Source: Methanobacterium aggregans
GTDB taxonomy: Archaea > Methanobacteriota > Methanobacteria > Methanobacteriales > Methanobacteriaceae
NCBI RefSeq assembly: GCF_017874455.1
Contig: NZ_JAGGLN010000001.1
Location: forward strand, 492,227 to 556,226
Length of the DNA stretch: 64,000 nucleotides
Direction: 5' to 3'
The notes beneath the pieces are model-generated. The model saw nothing but the letters and a program-made list of their open reading frames with translations, did no database searches and was not told where the DNA came from. Position 1 is the stretch's first letter; the number at the start of each line of letters is the position of its first letter. Shown here one piece after another: positions 18,683 to 27,062 of the stretch. The position numbers and the translations under genes were made by a program.

Positions 18683-19139
18683 ATTCATTCCACATAATAA
18701 ATAGAAAAATTACACTTGACTCACCACAGACAATATTGTCAACGACAAAAAAATGGGGGTGAAGAGCAGTGCAGCTCCTTTGGTATGAATTGGGGTCATT
18801 ACACAAGTAATTAAATAGGACGCTGCACTGCCTCTAATTGAAAAGTCGTTCGTCAAAGTATAAACATTTTATGAAAAAGTGTCCAGCCCGCCAGATCCAC
18901 CTGCAACTGTCCAGCTCCCTCCTCAGTACCCGGGCCAGCTGCAATTTAACACCGACGAGCCTACAGTCTGCAATGAATATTGGACGAATTCCAGGTCCTG
19001 TGGTGCACCCTGAGGGGGGGTTCAGCTTTAAGTATCTGGGGATTTGGACGGTAGCTTCCATATCTTTGGTACTTGGAGGGGATTGAATTTGACTTGAAAT
19101 ACAATTATATTCATTATATTAAGAGGGTCATAATAAAGT
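18683..19139. other. Intergenic stretch filled by repeat copy 5
   Basis: No gene is seen. After about 65 bases of AT-rich DNA the stretch is mostly repeat copy 5. It ends with CTTGAAATACAATTATAT (19093-19110) shortly before the next gene. Confidence 0.6.
18750..19110 (+). repeat. Repeat element, copy 5 (modules A-B-C, longest copy)
   Basis: The most complete copy. Module A has the perfect inverted pair CAGTGCAGC (18767-18775) and GCTGCACTG (18822-18830). Module B is CAACTGTCCAGCTCC to GCAATG. Module C starts GTCCTGTGGTGCACCCTGAG. It ends in CTTGAAATACAATTATAT (19093-19110), a sequence repeated exactly at 21339-21356 in copy 6. The two copies bracket the gene pair between them. Confidence 0.75.
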
Positions 19140-20111
19140 ATGATCATTAAGGTTGTGGATATCATGTTAGAACCAATAGAAAATTTATTTACAAGAAGAA
19201 ATGAAGGTAAGGATTCCCATTCGATTACAGAACCTATTAGGTTTAAATTACTCAAATTAATTATAAAGTATCGAATTGAGATAGGAAATAAAAGGTCTGC
19301 TTTAGTTATGTCTGGATTCACTCCTTATTATAATGAATTAGAAGAATTTGTAGATTCTTTAGAGTTTGAACTTGGTATTCCAATTAGTAATCCATATGAT
19401 CCTGTTGAAAAGAGAATAACTGATTTTTTGTTTAATTGTAAAGATAATGAGTTTTTAACCAGCTTAGAAATTTTAATGGCTATTAAATTCAAGGCTGTTC
19501 GAAGATTTCAATATGAATCTTATAACCTAAAAACTCAATTAGATAAGTTTATTGAAATAATAAATAAAATTTTTAGAATTGATGAAGTGCCCTATGAGAT
19601 TTTGGAATTTTCAAACGAAGATTTACCTTATATGATCATGCCTCTAGATTCCCATTATCTCCATGAAGAATCTATTAAGAAACCTTTGTCTTTACTATCT
19701 GATCTAAATTTTGAAGGTGCTTTGGATGAATTTGAGCATGCATTAGATGAATATAGAAAGGATCATTATAAAAATTCAATACGTGACGCTCAAAAGTCTT
19801 ATGAAAGTACTTTAAAATCAATATTAACTAAAAAAGGTATAAATTATGATGAAAAAGATAAAATACCTTCTTTAGTAAAAAAAGTTCAAAATAATGCAGG
19901 CCTTTTAGATAAAACTACTCAAGCTGCTTTTGAATCTCTTTGGTCGATATTTATTCATGGCACTTCAAAAATAAGAAATCAAGAAGGAGTTGGTCATGGA
20001 CAAGGTTTGAACATCAAAAATATTAATAAAAGTTATGCACGTTTTGTTTTGAACCTTGTGGGTAGTTATATTGTGTTTTTAATTGAAAGATATGATGAAA
20101 CTGAGGATTGA
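19140..20111 (+). CDS. Abortive-infection-type protein (Abi_C domain, STM4504/CBY_0614-like)
   Basis: The 323-residue protein is probably an anti-phage abortive-infection effector. The N-terminal half starts with E-N-L-F-T-R-R and is mixed helical. The C-terminal half (about 195-320) looks like the Abi_C/HEPN-like fold: A-L-D-E-Y-R-K-D-H-Y-K-N-S-I-R-D-A-Q-K-S, then S-T-L-K-S-I-L, and the diagnostic I-R-N-Q-E-G-V-G-H-G. In HEPN proteins the R-N...H residues form the RNase site; activity here is inferred. The ATG at 19140 has GAGGG 12 bases before it; an in-frame ATG at 19164 gives the more typical family start. The next gene follows after 10 bases. Repeat copies flank the pair. Confidence 0.7.
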   Translation: MIIKVVDIMLEPIENLFTRRNEGKDSHSITEPIRFKLLKLIIKYRIEIGNKRSALVMSGFTPYYNELEEFVDSLEFELGIPISNPYDPVEKRITDFLFNCKDNEFLTSLEILMAIKFKAVRRFQYESYNLKTQLDKFIEIINKIFRIDEVPYEILEFSNEDLPYMIMPLDSHYLHEESIKKPLSLLSDLNFEGALDEFEHALDEYRKDHYKNSIRDAQKSYESTLKSILTKKGINYDEKDKIPSLVKKVQNNAGLLDKTTQAAFESLWSIFIHGTSKIRNQEGVGHGQGLNIKNINKSYARFVLNLVGSYIVFLIERYDETED

Positions 20112-20121
20112 AGTGATTTAA

Positions 20122-21063
20122 ATGGATTGGACTCAGATATCAATTACAATAATCGTTTCATTATCAGTTTCAATTTTTGTTTGGATGTTGACTTATGTTA
20201 TACCTTATATTTGGCCTACATCTATCTCCAAAATTTTGAGTAGTTTTACAAAAATTTCTTCAGATTATATTGAAATTAAAATCTATATTAACCAATTTTT
20301 AAAATATGATGATTGGAAACGTTTAACAGCACGAGATAGATTAAATAAAATTTTTAAAAACAAAATTAGAGAAATTGAAGAATATCAATTGAAAAGATGG
20401 AATAAATTATCTAAAAATGTGATTTCCAAACCCATTAACGAAGTTTATAATGATATTAAAGAATTAAACTCTTTTTATAGTAAAGATCATGTAAGTTCAA
20501 GTTGCCCACTACTTAAAAATCCAGTGTGGATGGATATTAAAGAAGTGGAACCCTACTTTGGAGGATTTAAAACAAAAAAATTTAAACAATACCTTGAAAA
20601 AGAACTATCTGACTTAGAAGAATCCCTATTACAAAATGAAGATGGAAACATTTGGTTTTATGCAGATGACCAAGATCTAGATAAATGGGGATGTGAGAAA
20701 AATTTATTTGAATTTCCTCAATTAACTCCGAATGAATCACTCATTTTAATACATGAAGGAAATTATAAAGTAGATTCAAAAAATAAGTTTGATATTAACG
20801 AAATTTTAATCAAAGTTTTTAAATTTAAAGAAGAACCAAAAATTAGCAACGAAAACGATTTGAAAATAAAATTTGATCAACTGATAGAATACATTGATAG
20901 CCCTCGTGAAAGATCAGAACAGGAGGAATTAATATTCAAATTAGCAAGGGGGTTAAGTGACCAAACGGATTCAGATAATGTTCTTTTATCCTTATTAAAT
21001 AATATTGAAAGTGAAAAATATTCCAAGAGATATAAAGAATTATATGAATTTATTGATCAATAA
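20122..21063 (+). CDS. Membrane-anchored protein of unknown function, partner of the Abi_C-type protein
   Basis: Of its 313 residues, 5-33 form one strong hydrophobic anchor. The remainder is soluble, Lys/Glu-rich and mostly helical, with a W-F-Y-A-D-D-Q-D-L-D-K-W-G-C segment near residues 178-191. No known domain is recognised. It begins 10 bases after the Abi_C-type gene with its own AAGTGA site, so the two are almost certainly co-transcribed. Both sit between direct copies of the repeat. Because abortive-infection modules often pair a sensor with a membrane effector, a joint defence role is a reasonable inference but nothing in the sequence proves it. Confidence 0.6.
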   Translation: MDWTQISITIIVSLSVSIFVWMLTYVIPYIWPTSISKILSSFTKISSDYIEIKIYINQFLKYDDWKRLTARDRLNKIFKNKIREIEEYQLKRWNKLSKNVISKPINEVYNDIKELNSFYSKDHVSSSCPLLKNPVWMDIKEVEPYFGGFKTKKFKQYLEKELSDLEESLLQNEDGNIWFYADDQDLDKWGCEKNLFEFPQLTPNESLILIHEGNYKVDSKNKFDINEILIKVFKFKEEPKISNENDLKIKFDQLIEYIDSPRERSEQEELIFKLARGLSDQTDSDNVLLSLLNNIESEKYSKRYKELYEFIDQ

Positions 21064-21406
21064 GATAAGCGATAATGTTTCTTTGTATCTCACCACCTCC
21101 ATGTTCTCTTATTCACGTCCTAACTTTTGAAAACTGCCCATTCAAGGTTCCACCATATTTAAAGCTATTTGTCAATACTTTCAGGCCAAATAGAATTTAA
21201 CACCAACGAGCCTGCACTCTGCAATGACTATTGGATGAATTTGAGATCCTGTAGTGCACCAGAGGGGGGTTCAACCCCAGGTCTTTACTGAGTCAGGCGA
21301 GAATAACCAAATCCTTGCTACTTAGAGAGCAAGTTGTGCTTGAAATACAATTATATCCATATAATCAAGATTTTTAACATTCTTCAAATTGGAAGTTTTT
21401 CAATAC
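21064..21406. other. Intergenic stretch with repeat copy 6
   Basis: No gene. The middle and right hold repeat copy 6; the left 115 bases are unremarkable. Genes on both sides converge here. Confidence 0.55.
21180..21356 (+). repeat. Repeat element, copy 6 (partial B plus C)
   Basis: Contains ATTTAACACCAACGAGCC, GCACTCTGCAATGACTATTG, the module C core (ATCCTGTAGTGCACC to TTTACTGAGTCAGGC) and the terminal CTTGAAATACAATTATAT (21339-21356). That end is identical to the end of copy 5, 2,246 bp upstream, in direct orientation. Confidence 0.75.
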
Positions 21407-22948
21407 TTAATTATCAAATAATTTTACTAATTGCTCAAAAGATTCTATCGCAATCTTTGCATCTTCCTCAAGATTCTCTTGAATTTCATTTCCATGTGCA
21501 ACCTCATTTCGTCTTTTATTAATTTTAGAGATTAATCTGTTAATTTTTTTCTTACCACTTGGAAATGGAACCAATTTATGGCATTTGCTTATCATTTGAT
21601 ATATAGTTGGGTAAAAAGTAGGTATTGCATTTGAAGCTATTGCTTTTTCAAAAGAATCTTTATCCATGTACTTTTTAAGTTTATGCTCTTCATATTTGAT
21701 TTTTCCTGCAAAAAATTCTTCAACTTCTTCATCTTTTAAAGCATCCCTGAGTATTTCTCTGGCTTTTTGATTTAAAAAGTTCTCTAAAGCCCCATTAATC
21801 GCATAAATCGATTCTCTATAATTTCTACGAAGTAAATAATCTTTTGAATCAAGTAATAAAGTTTTCCATAAATCTAATCTCTCTTTTTTAAGATTATCAT
21901 TAAGTTCCTCTAACTTTTCGGTAGATAACCAAGGAACTCCTAATTGAATTTGGACCAATTGATTATTCATCATATTAATATTATGAATTTCAAATGTTCC
22001 AGCAGTAACTGTACACAAATACTTGGTAATCATTTTATGAAAAATATTTTCTAGCCAATATTTCTTAGAAACAAGCCGATATCTCTCAATAAAAAAATTC
22101 ATCACTTTAATTGTTTCAAGGAATATACGTTGTATTCGTTTATCCTGAGCTAAAATATCTAATTCAACTATTTCATGAGGATTAATATACCTAAAAGAAG
22201 TCAATTTTATTTTTGATCTACGAGCAATCCCATACTTATCTTCAACAATCTCAGAAAAAAATCCTCCACTTGTAGGCATGGGGTTTAAAGGGCTTTGAAT
22301 AATTTCTATTTCAATAATATGTTTAGTATTTTCATATTCAAATTCAATAGGTTGATCTGTAACTATTAATGGAAAAGGAATTTCAAATTCCATTATAGTT
22401 TTAATGTCATTTCTTTCCCATGCTTCAATAATTTTTTTATCATCTAAAACTTGTTTTTTTAACTCACCAGAAGTTATTTTACCTGAATTGTGAATTAATT
22501 TTTGGTTTAATTCTTTAGCTTCAAGTATTAAGCTCTTAGATCCACTACTCAAGCCCAAAAATAATTTAGAGTAACAGATGTATTTGTTAAGTATGCACTT
22601 AGTTATAGTATCAAGATTTTCATATTCCGGCATATCTCTTGCTATTTTTAAATGATTTAATGCCTCTTCATATTGATGATCATTAATTAATAATCTTACA
22701 AGTTCTAAACATAGACTATATGAACCACTATTAAATTTATCTTTAAATTCTGGAGATAGTGTTTTTATTTTTGAAAAAATATTTTCTATGTATGATTTTT
22801 CACTAATCACATCACCATTTTCAGCTGCTTCTTTACTCTTTTTTGATAATTCGTGGATTTGTTGGACATTAATTTGATCCATGATATATCTACATTTATA
22901 ATTGATTTCAATAGGTTTTTTTAAATATTCTTTTAGAGAAAATTTCAT
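21407..22948 (-). CDS. Large HEPN-type protein, putative defence RNase
   Basis: The 513-residue protein has an N-terminal helical, TPR-like part (about 25-190) and a central mixed region (about 195-310). The C-terminal HEPN-like domain (about 370-513) has Y-R-E-S-I-Y-A-I-N-G-A-L-E-N-F and ends in R-R-N-E-V-A-H-G. That R-N-x-x-x-H motif is the catalytic signature of HEPN ribonucleases found in abortive-infection and toxin-antitoxin systems. The start at 22948 has only a weak GTGAAG site; an ATG 22 codons later has none. The 118-residue gene upstream on the same strand, 61 bases away, probably shares the transcript. The substrate is unknown; RNA cleavage is inferred from the motif. Confidence 0.65.
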   Translation of the reverse strand: MKFSLKEYLKKPIEINYKCRYIMDQINVQQIHELSKKSKEAAENGDVISEKSYIENIFSKIKTLSPEFKDKFNSGSYSLCLELVRLLINDHQYEEALNHLKIARDMPEYENLDTITKCILNKYICYSKLFLGLSSGSKSLILEAKELNQKLIHNSGKITSGELKKQVLDDKKIIEAWERNDIKTIMEFEIPFPLIVTDQPIEFEYENTKHIIEIEIIQSPLNPMPTSGGFFSEIVEDKYGIARRSKIKLTSFRYINPHEIVELDILAQDKRIQRIFLETIKVMNFFIERYRLVSKKYWLENIFHKMITKYLCTVTAGTFEIHNINMMNNQLVQIQLGVPWLSTEKLEELNDNLKKERLDLWKTLLLDSKDYLLRRNYRESIYAINGALENFLNQKAREILRDALKDEEVEEFFAGKIKYEEHKLKKYMDKDSFEKAIASNAIPTFYPTIYQMISKCHKLVPFPSGKKKINRLISKINKRRNEVAHGNEIQENLEEDAKIAIESFEQLVKLFDN

Positions 22949-23009
22949 AGTTTTTACTTCACTATAATAAATTATTCTTTTTTTAAAGCATATTACTTTT
23001 ATCTCTTAT

Positions 23010-23366
23010 TTATTCTGTTAAATCATTAATCATATCAAATTGGTGCTTTAATCTTTCGTAGAATTCTCTAAACCCCTTAATATGATCTGCAAATATTTGA
23101 ACAGAATCTAATAAATTTCCTTTTGGGACAAGATTATCTGGAATTGTAATAATGATACTTATGAGTAATGATCCTGTAACTTTATTATATTGGGTATCTG
23201 AAATCATTTTCCAGCCTGTTGGTAATTTTAGGATATAATCATCAAGTTTTGGATTTATAAATCTATATTTGTATTCAGAAACATTATTATCCTCAAATTT
23301 AAGGATTATATCTGTTGCAAAAGGTTTTGTTTTACCTAATAACTGACTATCTATACATTTGAGCAT
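23010..23366 (-). CDS. Small protein of unknown function upstream of the HEPN gene
   Basis: 118 residues, soluble, beta-rich in the first two thirds and helical at the end (F-R-E-F-Y-E-R-L-K-H-Q-F). No domain is recognised. The start is firm: AGAGGTGA stands six bases before the ATG. It is the first gene of a two-gene unit with the HEPN-type protein. That place would suit an antitoxin, regulator or target-recognition partner, but this is inference from position only. Confidence 0.6.
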   Translation of the reverse strand: MLKCIDSQLLGKTKPFATDIILKFEDNNVSEYKYRFINPKLDDYILKLPTGWKMISDTQYNKVTGSLLISIIITIPDNLVPKGNLLDSVQIFADHIKGFREFYERLKHQFDMINDLTE

Positions 23367-23645
23367 TAAATCACCTCTTTATTTTAATTTTATGTTTTAT
23401 ATTAAATAGTTTTATGATTTGCTATCAAAATCAAATAGAATGGGTTATGGTACTTCCAAAGAGCGCTATAATGAAATAAAATTAAAAAATAATAATATTT
23501 GATTTGTTTTATATTATTCTATCAAATATGCTTAAACTCCATAATCTGTATTACTCCATATATAAACCTGTGCCCTCCAACGGTTTTTAGGCATGTCATC
23601 CTTAGATATTCCTTGTCTTTTAGAAACTTCCAGGGAGGTGAAAAA

Positions 23646-24464
23646 TTGATCAAAAAAAGACATGGGATAATGTTTCTCTGCGTACTCATAGCCACAATGA
23701 GCTGCGGATTCGCATTCCAGCAGGCATGGACCTCAGACACCGGACAGCCATCTAAGATCACAGGGGACGGACAGAACATACTCGTCACAACCTCCTCAGC
23801 CATCAAGGAGATCGACCCCACAGGTGCACAGGTCTGGAGCCAGGACATAGCAGTCTCAGGAAACGGATCCGCAGTTAAAGCAGGAAAATACGTCTTCATA
23901 GGAACAGCTAACGATGCAAGGGCACTGAACAAGGCAGACGGTTCAACCAAGTGGACCAAGACCGACGTCCTCGGTGCAGCACAGCCTGTTAAATACGTTT
24001 TCGTGAAGGGCACATGTGTGATCTTCTCAAACAGCGAGAAAGCAATAGTCCTTGATCGCGAAACCGGAAACAACCTCACAGCAGTTCAGGACGCCCCCAC
24101 AGCATCTGAACCCTCAGTCTTCGGAGGTTACTACCTTGCAGGAACAGCAAACGGAGTCACAGCCTACAAAGGATTCATGCTCCCAGACCTACGCGTTAAG
24201 AGCATAACCAAAGCCAGCGACAAGACCACCGCCAAGATCGAAAATATCGGGCTCTCCGACGCTTCCAAAGTACTTGTTAAATTCGTTGTCAGGAAAACAG
24301 ACGGTACATATCGTACGATACATCTCAACGCAGGAACCATTGCAGCAGGACAGAGCAAAGACGTTGTCATAAACGGTGCATTCAGCAGAGGGTACACAAT
24401 AGTTGATCCCTACTACGCCATAACAGAACTGAACGAAGGCAACAACCAGAGATACTTCAGTTAA
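23646..24464 (+). CDS. Secreted protein with PQQ-like propeller repeats and a CARDB-type domain
   Basis: Starts at TTG 23646, five bases after GGAGGTG; the frame is open further left, but no other start has a binding site. The 272-residue product has a signal peptide (K-K-R-H-G then hydrophobic, cleavage near C-G-F-A-F). Beta-propeller-like repeats of the PQQ type follow (A-L-N-K-A-D-G-S-T-K-W, V-L-D-R-E-T-G-N-N), about 25-175. A C-terminal CARDB-like beta-sandwich (about 180-272) carries the D-P-Y-Y-A-I-T-E-L-N-E-G-N-N ending typical of that family. It acts outside the cell, presumably as a binding module. It opens a higher-G+C operon that runs to 29331. Confidence 0.75.
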   Translation: MIKKRHGIMFLCVLIATMSCGFAFQQAWTSDTGQPSKITGDGQNILVTTSSAIKEIDPTGAQVWSQDIAVSGNGSAVKAGKYVFIGTANDARALNKADGSTKWTKTDVLGAAQPVKYVFVKGTCVIFSNSEKAIVLDRETGNNLTAVQDAPTASEPSVFGGYYLAGTANGVTAYKGFMLPDLRVKSITKASDKTTAKIENIGLSDASKVLVKFVVRKTDGTYRTIHLNAGTIAAGQSKDVVINGAFSRGYTIVDPYYAITELNEGNNQRYFS

Positions 24465-24554
24465 AACGCCACCAGAACCAATTTTAAAACTTTTTTTCTT
24501 TTTTTTGAAGTTTAAAGGACTGTTAAAAAATTTTTATTAAAAGGAGGAATTAAA

Positions 24555-25103
24555 ATGGATTTAGATGAAATTCCGAGGGTCCCACTGATTTTTGGGCTCC
24601 TGATACTGGCTTTGGTCGCTGGTGTGGCTGGCTACTCCTACTTCAATAATTCCAGTTCCCAACAGATTGCCGCCCCTGCCCCTGCGGCTCAAGAGCCATT
24701 AACGGATGAGCAGATGAAGGAAAACCTTGAAAACCCCACTTTGGATATGAACGAAACTGCAGACGATGTTCTAGAATCTGAAAGCGTTGACTCCGGCACC
24801 GTGTATGAGGGAACTTCTTCACACACCACAAGTAAAAGAACTGTTTCTGCAGTGGCCGTTGTGAAACCAAAACCAGCTGCACACCCTTCAAAACCTGCAC
24901 AGCCACAGAACCCAACCAACACAAACCCAACCAACCCCACAAATCCAACCAACCCAACAGAACCTGCAGAAGACTCTGAATACACAGATGAACCATGGGA
25001 CCCACTAGAACCCCCAGTAGTGAACCCTGACGACCCTGGTGACTACGGTGGAGATGACGACCCAGAAGGTGACAACGGAGGACAGGGAGATTTAATGCCT
25101 TAA
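24555..25103 (+). CDS. Membrane-anchored Pro/Thr/Asn-rich protein
   Basis: The 182-residue protein has one hydrophobic helix (about 9-27). Behind it is a long low-complexity extracellular part: acidic and Thr/Ser-rich, then N-P-T repeats (about 120-138), then an acidic D-P-E/D-D-tail rich in Gly. It resembles a wall-spanning stalk or spacer rather than an enzyme. A strong AAAGGAGG lies before the ATG. It is the second gene of the surface-protein operon, followed 34 bases later by the transglutaminase-like gene. Confidence 0.65.
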   Translation: MDLDEIPRVPLIFGLLILALVAGVAGYSYFNNSSSQQIAAPAPAAQEPLTDEQMKENLENPTLDMNETADDVLESESVDSGTVYEGTSSHTTSKRTVSAVAVVKPKPAAHPSKPAQPQNPTNTNPTNPTNPTNPTEPAEDSEYTDEPWDPLEPPVVNPDDPGDYGGDDDPEGDNGGQGDLMP

Positions 25104-25137
25104 ATTACTTAAATCTCCCATTTTTTGGTGGTATTAT

Positions 25138-25758
25138 ATGAAAAGGGTTTTAAGCCTTCTGATCCTCTGCTGTTACTTCGGCATAATCGGATTTTCAGGA
25201 ACTTCACACGCTGCTCAAGTCTCTGAGGTTGAGATCCCGGATGATCAATCAGTTGATCTGGATGGATCCAACTTCGACAAGATGAAAGTGGGTGAAGTGT
25301 TGATAGACGACACAGACAACATGGACAGGACTTTAATCGACCAGAGTTACGCTAAGGATTACAACTATCAAAAAGGTTCCGTGCGTATCTCTGACAGCAG
25401 GCTCTCAAACCTCCATGGCCGCCAGGGACTGAGAAAACTTGCATTCTACATTCAGCAGAACTTCGACCACCGTAGGGGTGCAGCCAAGACAGCTCATGGT
25501 GTAATTGAAACAGGATACGGTGACTGCTGGGGTCTTTCAGATTTTGCACTCAAGGTCCTCACAAAGAATGGTTACACTGTGAAACTCGTTCAGGGACGAA
25601 GCTCCCAATCGAATGCTCACAGGTGGCTTGAAGTTCAGCTCCCTGATGGCTCGTGGACTACATTCGACCCGTCGTTAGTTACTAGAAAATACAATTACAA
25701 ACCATACTGGTACAGATGTGCTGAAAAAACCGCCGTTATAGTGGTGTACTGCCCATGA
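25138..25758 (+). CDS. Secreted transglutaminase-like cysteine protein
   Basis: The 206-residue product has a signal peptide (residues 1-22, ending S-H-A-A) and a transglutaminase-like domain in the C-terminal half. The papain-like triad is visible: Cys in Y-G-D-C-W-G-L, His in N-A-H-R-W-L-E and Asp in T-F-D-P-S-L. Proteins of this superfamily act as peptidases or cross-link amide groups. In a pseudomurein-walled archaeon a wall or surface-protein cross-linking or trimming role is plausible, but the substrate is unknown. Its stop overlaps the next start by four bases (ATGA), implying translational coupling to the nuclease gene. Confidence 0.8.
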   Translation: MKRVLSLLILCCYFGIIGFSGTSHAAQVSEVEIPDDQSVDLDGSNFDKMKVGEVLIDDTDNMDRTLIDQSYAKDYNYQKGSVRISDSRLSNLHGRQGLRKLAFYIQQNFDHRRGAAKTAHGVIETGYGDCWGLSDFALKVLTKNGYTVKLVQGRSSQSNAHRWLEVQLPDGSWTTFDPSLVTRKYNYKPYWYRCAEKTAVIVVYCP

Positions 25759-26186
25759 TAGATAAAAACAAGGGAATTGCATATGAACAGGAGCTTGTGA
25801 GGCTCTTCAAGGATGCTCAATTCACTGCATGCCGTTTGCCTGGGTCATCTGCCCGGTCCCCTGACATCGTTGCAGGTGATCGAAACTCCGTATTTGTTAT
25901 TGAAGTGAAGACAACGAGAGATTCCAGGGTCAAGATCCGGAAAAGTCAGATACACACCCTCCTGAAGTTCGCACATGATCTCAATGCAGAAGCCCGTGTT
26001 GCCCTGCGTTTTATTGACAGGGACATATCATGGCGTATTGCGAAGGTTAACGCCCTTGAGATCCATGAAAAGAGTTTTTCGATCGACTACAACGCTGCAT
26101 GCCTCAAGGGTCTTGAGTTTTCTGAACTTGTTTCAAACGAACTTCAGAAGCGATTTTCATGCAAACAAGGAAACCTGACTGTCTAG
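25755..26186 (+). CDS. Archaeal Holliday-junction resolvase (Hjc)-like nuclease
   Basis: The 143-residue protein has the Hjc-type PD-(D/E)XK core. The motifs are G-I-A-Y-E-Q-E-L (first Glu), G-S-S-A-R-S-P-D-I-V-A-G (Asp) and V-I-E-V-K-T-T (Glu and Lys), then a Gln in S-Q-I-H-T-L-L. In the family these residues bind Mg2+ and cut four-way junctions; related proteins act as restriction-type nucleases. Its place inside an operon of secreted proteins, coupled to the transglutaminase-like gene by a 4-base overlap, is unusual. It may be a second, element-borne copy rather than the cell's main Hjc. Confidence 0.8.
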   Translation: MIDKNKGIAYEQELVRLFKDAQFTACRLPGSSARSPDIVAGDRNSVFVIEVKTTRDSRVKIRKSQIHTLLKFAHDLNAEARVALRFIDRDISWRIAKVNALEIHEKSFSIDYNAACLKGLEFSELVSNELQKRFSCKQGNLTV

Positions 26187-26791
26187 AAAAGATTTTGGAG
26201 AACATCAAAGCAGGAAAGAACTCTTTGGTATGGAAAAAGAACTCATTTGAATACGTTGAGGCGGTTTCAGAGAGTTACGCAGTGGTGTATTTGAATGAAC
26301 TTGCCCCCATCAAATCCAAACTCATTCAACTTATCTCAACGATACAGGAGATCCGGGACCGTAAAGTCCCAACCTCTACACAGTTCCAGCGGATGACCAT
26401 TGACGAGTTAAAAGAGATGTTATTTAAAAAAAGTTCGGGAATTAAGGTTGTTATAATGTTTAACCACTTTGAGCGCTTGACTCCTTCAACATCAAGGTTT
26501 TGGCTTTCTGTTTCAAGTCATGAGCGAATAGTTTTCATAGGATCCATTTGCGGAAACTTCAAAAAAGAGGTTTTTGGGTTCTACCAGACCTTTGAAGTTG
26601 TTAATGAGAAGTTGATGAAAAATGAAGGTTCGGGCTCTGAAATGGACATAACCATGCCCTTTATCCTTGTGCTCGGGGCATTCATCTTCATCTGCTTTCT
26701 GAAAGTGAGCCTTACAGGGTCTGTTATGCTTGTCAGCGCTCTTTGGTTTGCTTTCCTTGTTGTTAGAACACTGTTGTATTTGATTCGATAG
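26159..26791 (+). CDS. Membrane protein of unknown function with degenerate ATPase-like segment
   Basis: The 210-residue protein overlaps the nuclease gene by 28 bases. The first 155 residues are soluble. The part K-V-V-I-M-F-N-H-F-E-R-L to S-S-H-E-R-I-V-F-I-G-S resembles the Walker B/sensor 1 strands of AAA-type ATPases. No P-loop is present, so any such relation is distant or degenerate. Two hydrophobic helices (about 162-182 and 186-206) end the protein. No family can be named. Context makes it part of the same operon; it may be a membrane partner of the nuclease. Confidence 0.55.
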   Translation: MQTRKPDCLEKILENIKAGKNSLVWKKNSFEYVEAVSESYAVVYLNELAPIKSKLIQLISTIQEIRDRKVPTSTQFQRMTIDELKEMLFKKSSGIKVVIMFNHFERLTPSTSRFWLSVSSHERIVFIGSICGNFKKEVFGFYQTFEVVNEKLMKNEGSGSEMDITMPFILVLGAFIFICFLKVSLTGSVMLVSALWFAFLVVRTLLYLIR

Positions 26792-26801
26792 AGGTGAAAA
26801 C

Positions 26802-27056
26802 ATGAGTTACAAAGGAATTTTAGTCTTAGACGAAGAACAGATGAAGCTGCAATTTAATTTCAGCGAGCCTCAGAAGGTAAAATCTATTGAAGATGATGTG
26901 ATCTATGCCATATTTGATTCAATAGAACTTGCCGTTGCCAACTTTGGAAAAGAAAATGTATTGCAGGCTCTTCAAGGTAAGGCTGTTGAAACTTCCATTG
27001 AACTTCCTGAAAAACTGGAGCAAATTGAACCTGGGGAGATTCCAGGGTATGGGTGA
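26802..27056 (+). CDS. Small hypothetical protein
   Basis: 84 residues, soluble and acidic, with a short helix around I-F-D-S-I-E-L-A-V-A and a Pro-rich end. No family is recognised. A clear GAGGTGA stands five bases before the ATG, and close spacing on both sides (10 and 6 bases) places it in the operon. Confidence 0.6.
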   Translation: MSYKGILVLDEEQMKLQFNFSEPQKVKSIEDDVIYAIFDSIELAVANFGKENVLQALQGKAVETSIELPEKLEQIEPGEIPGYG

Positions 27057-27062
27057 GGGATC

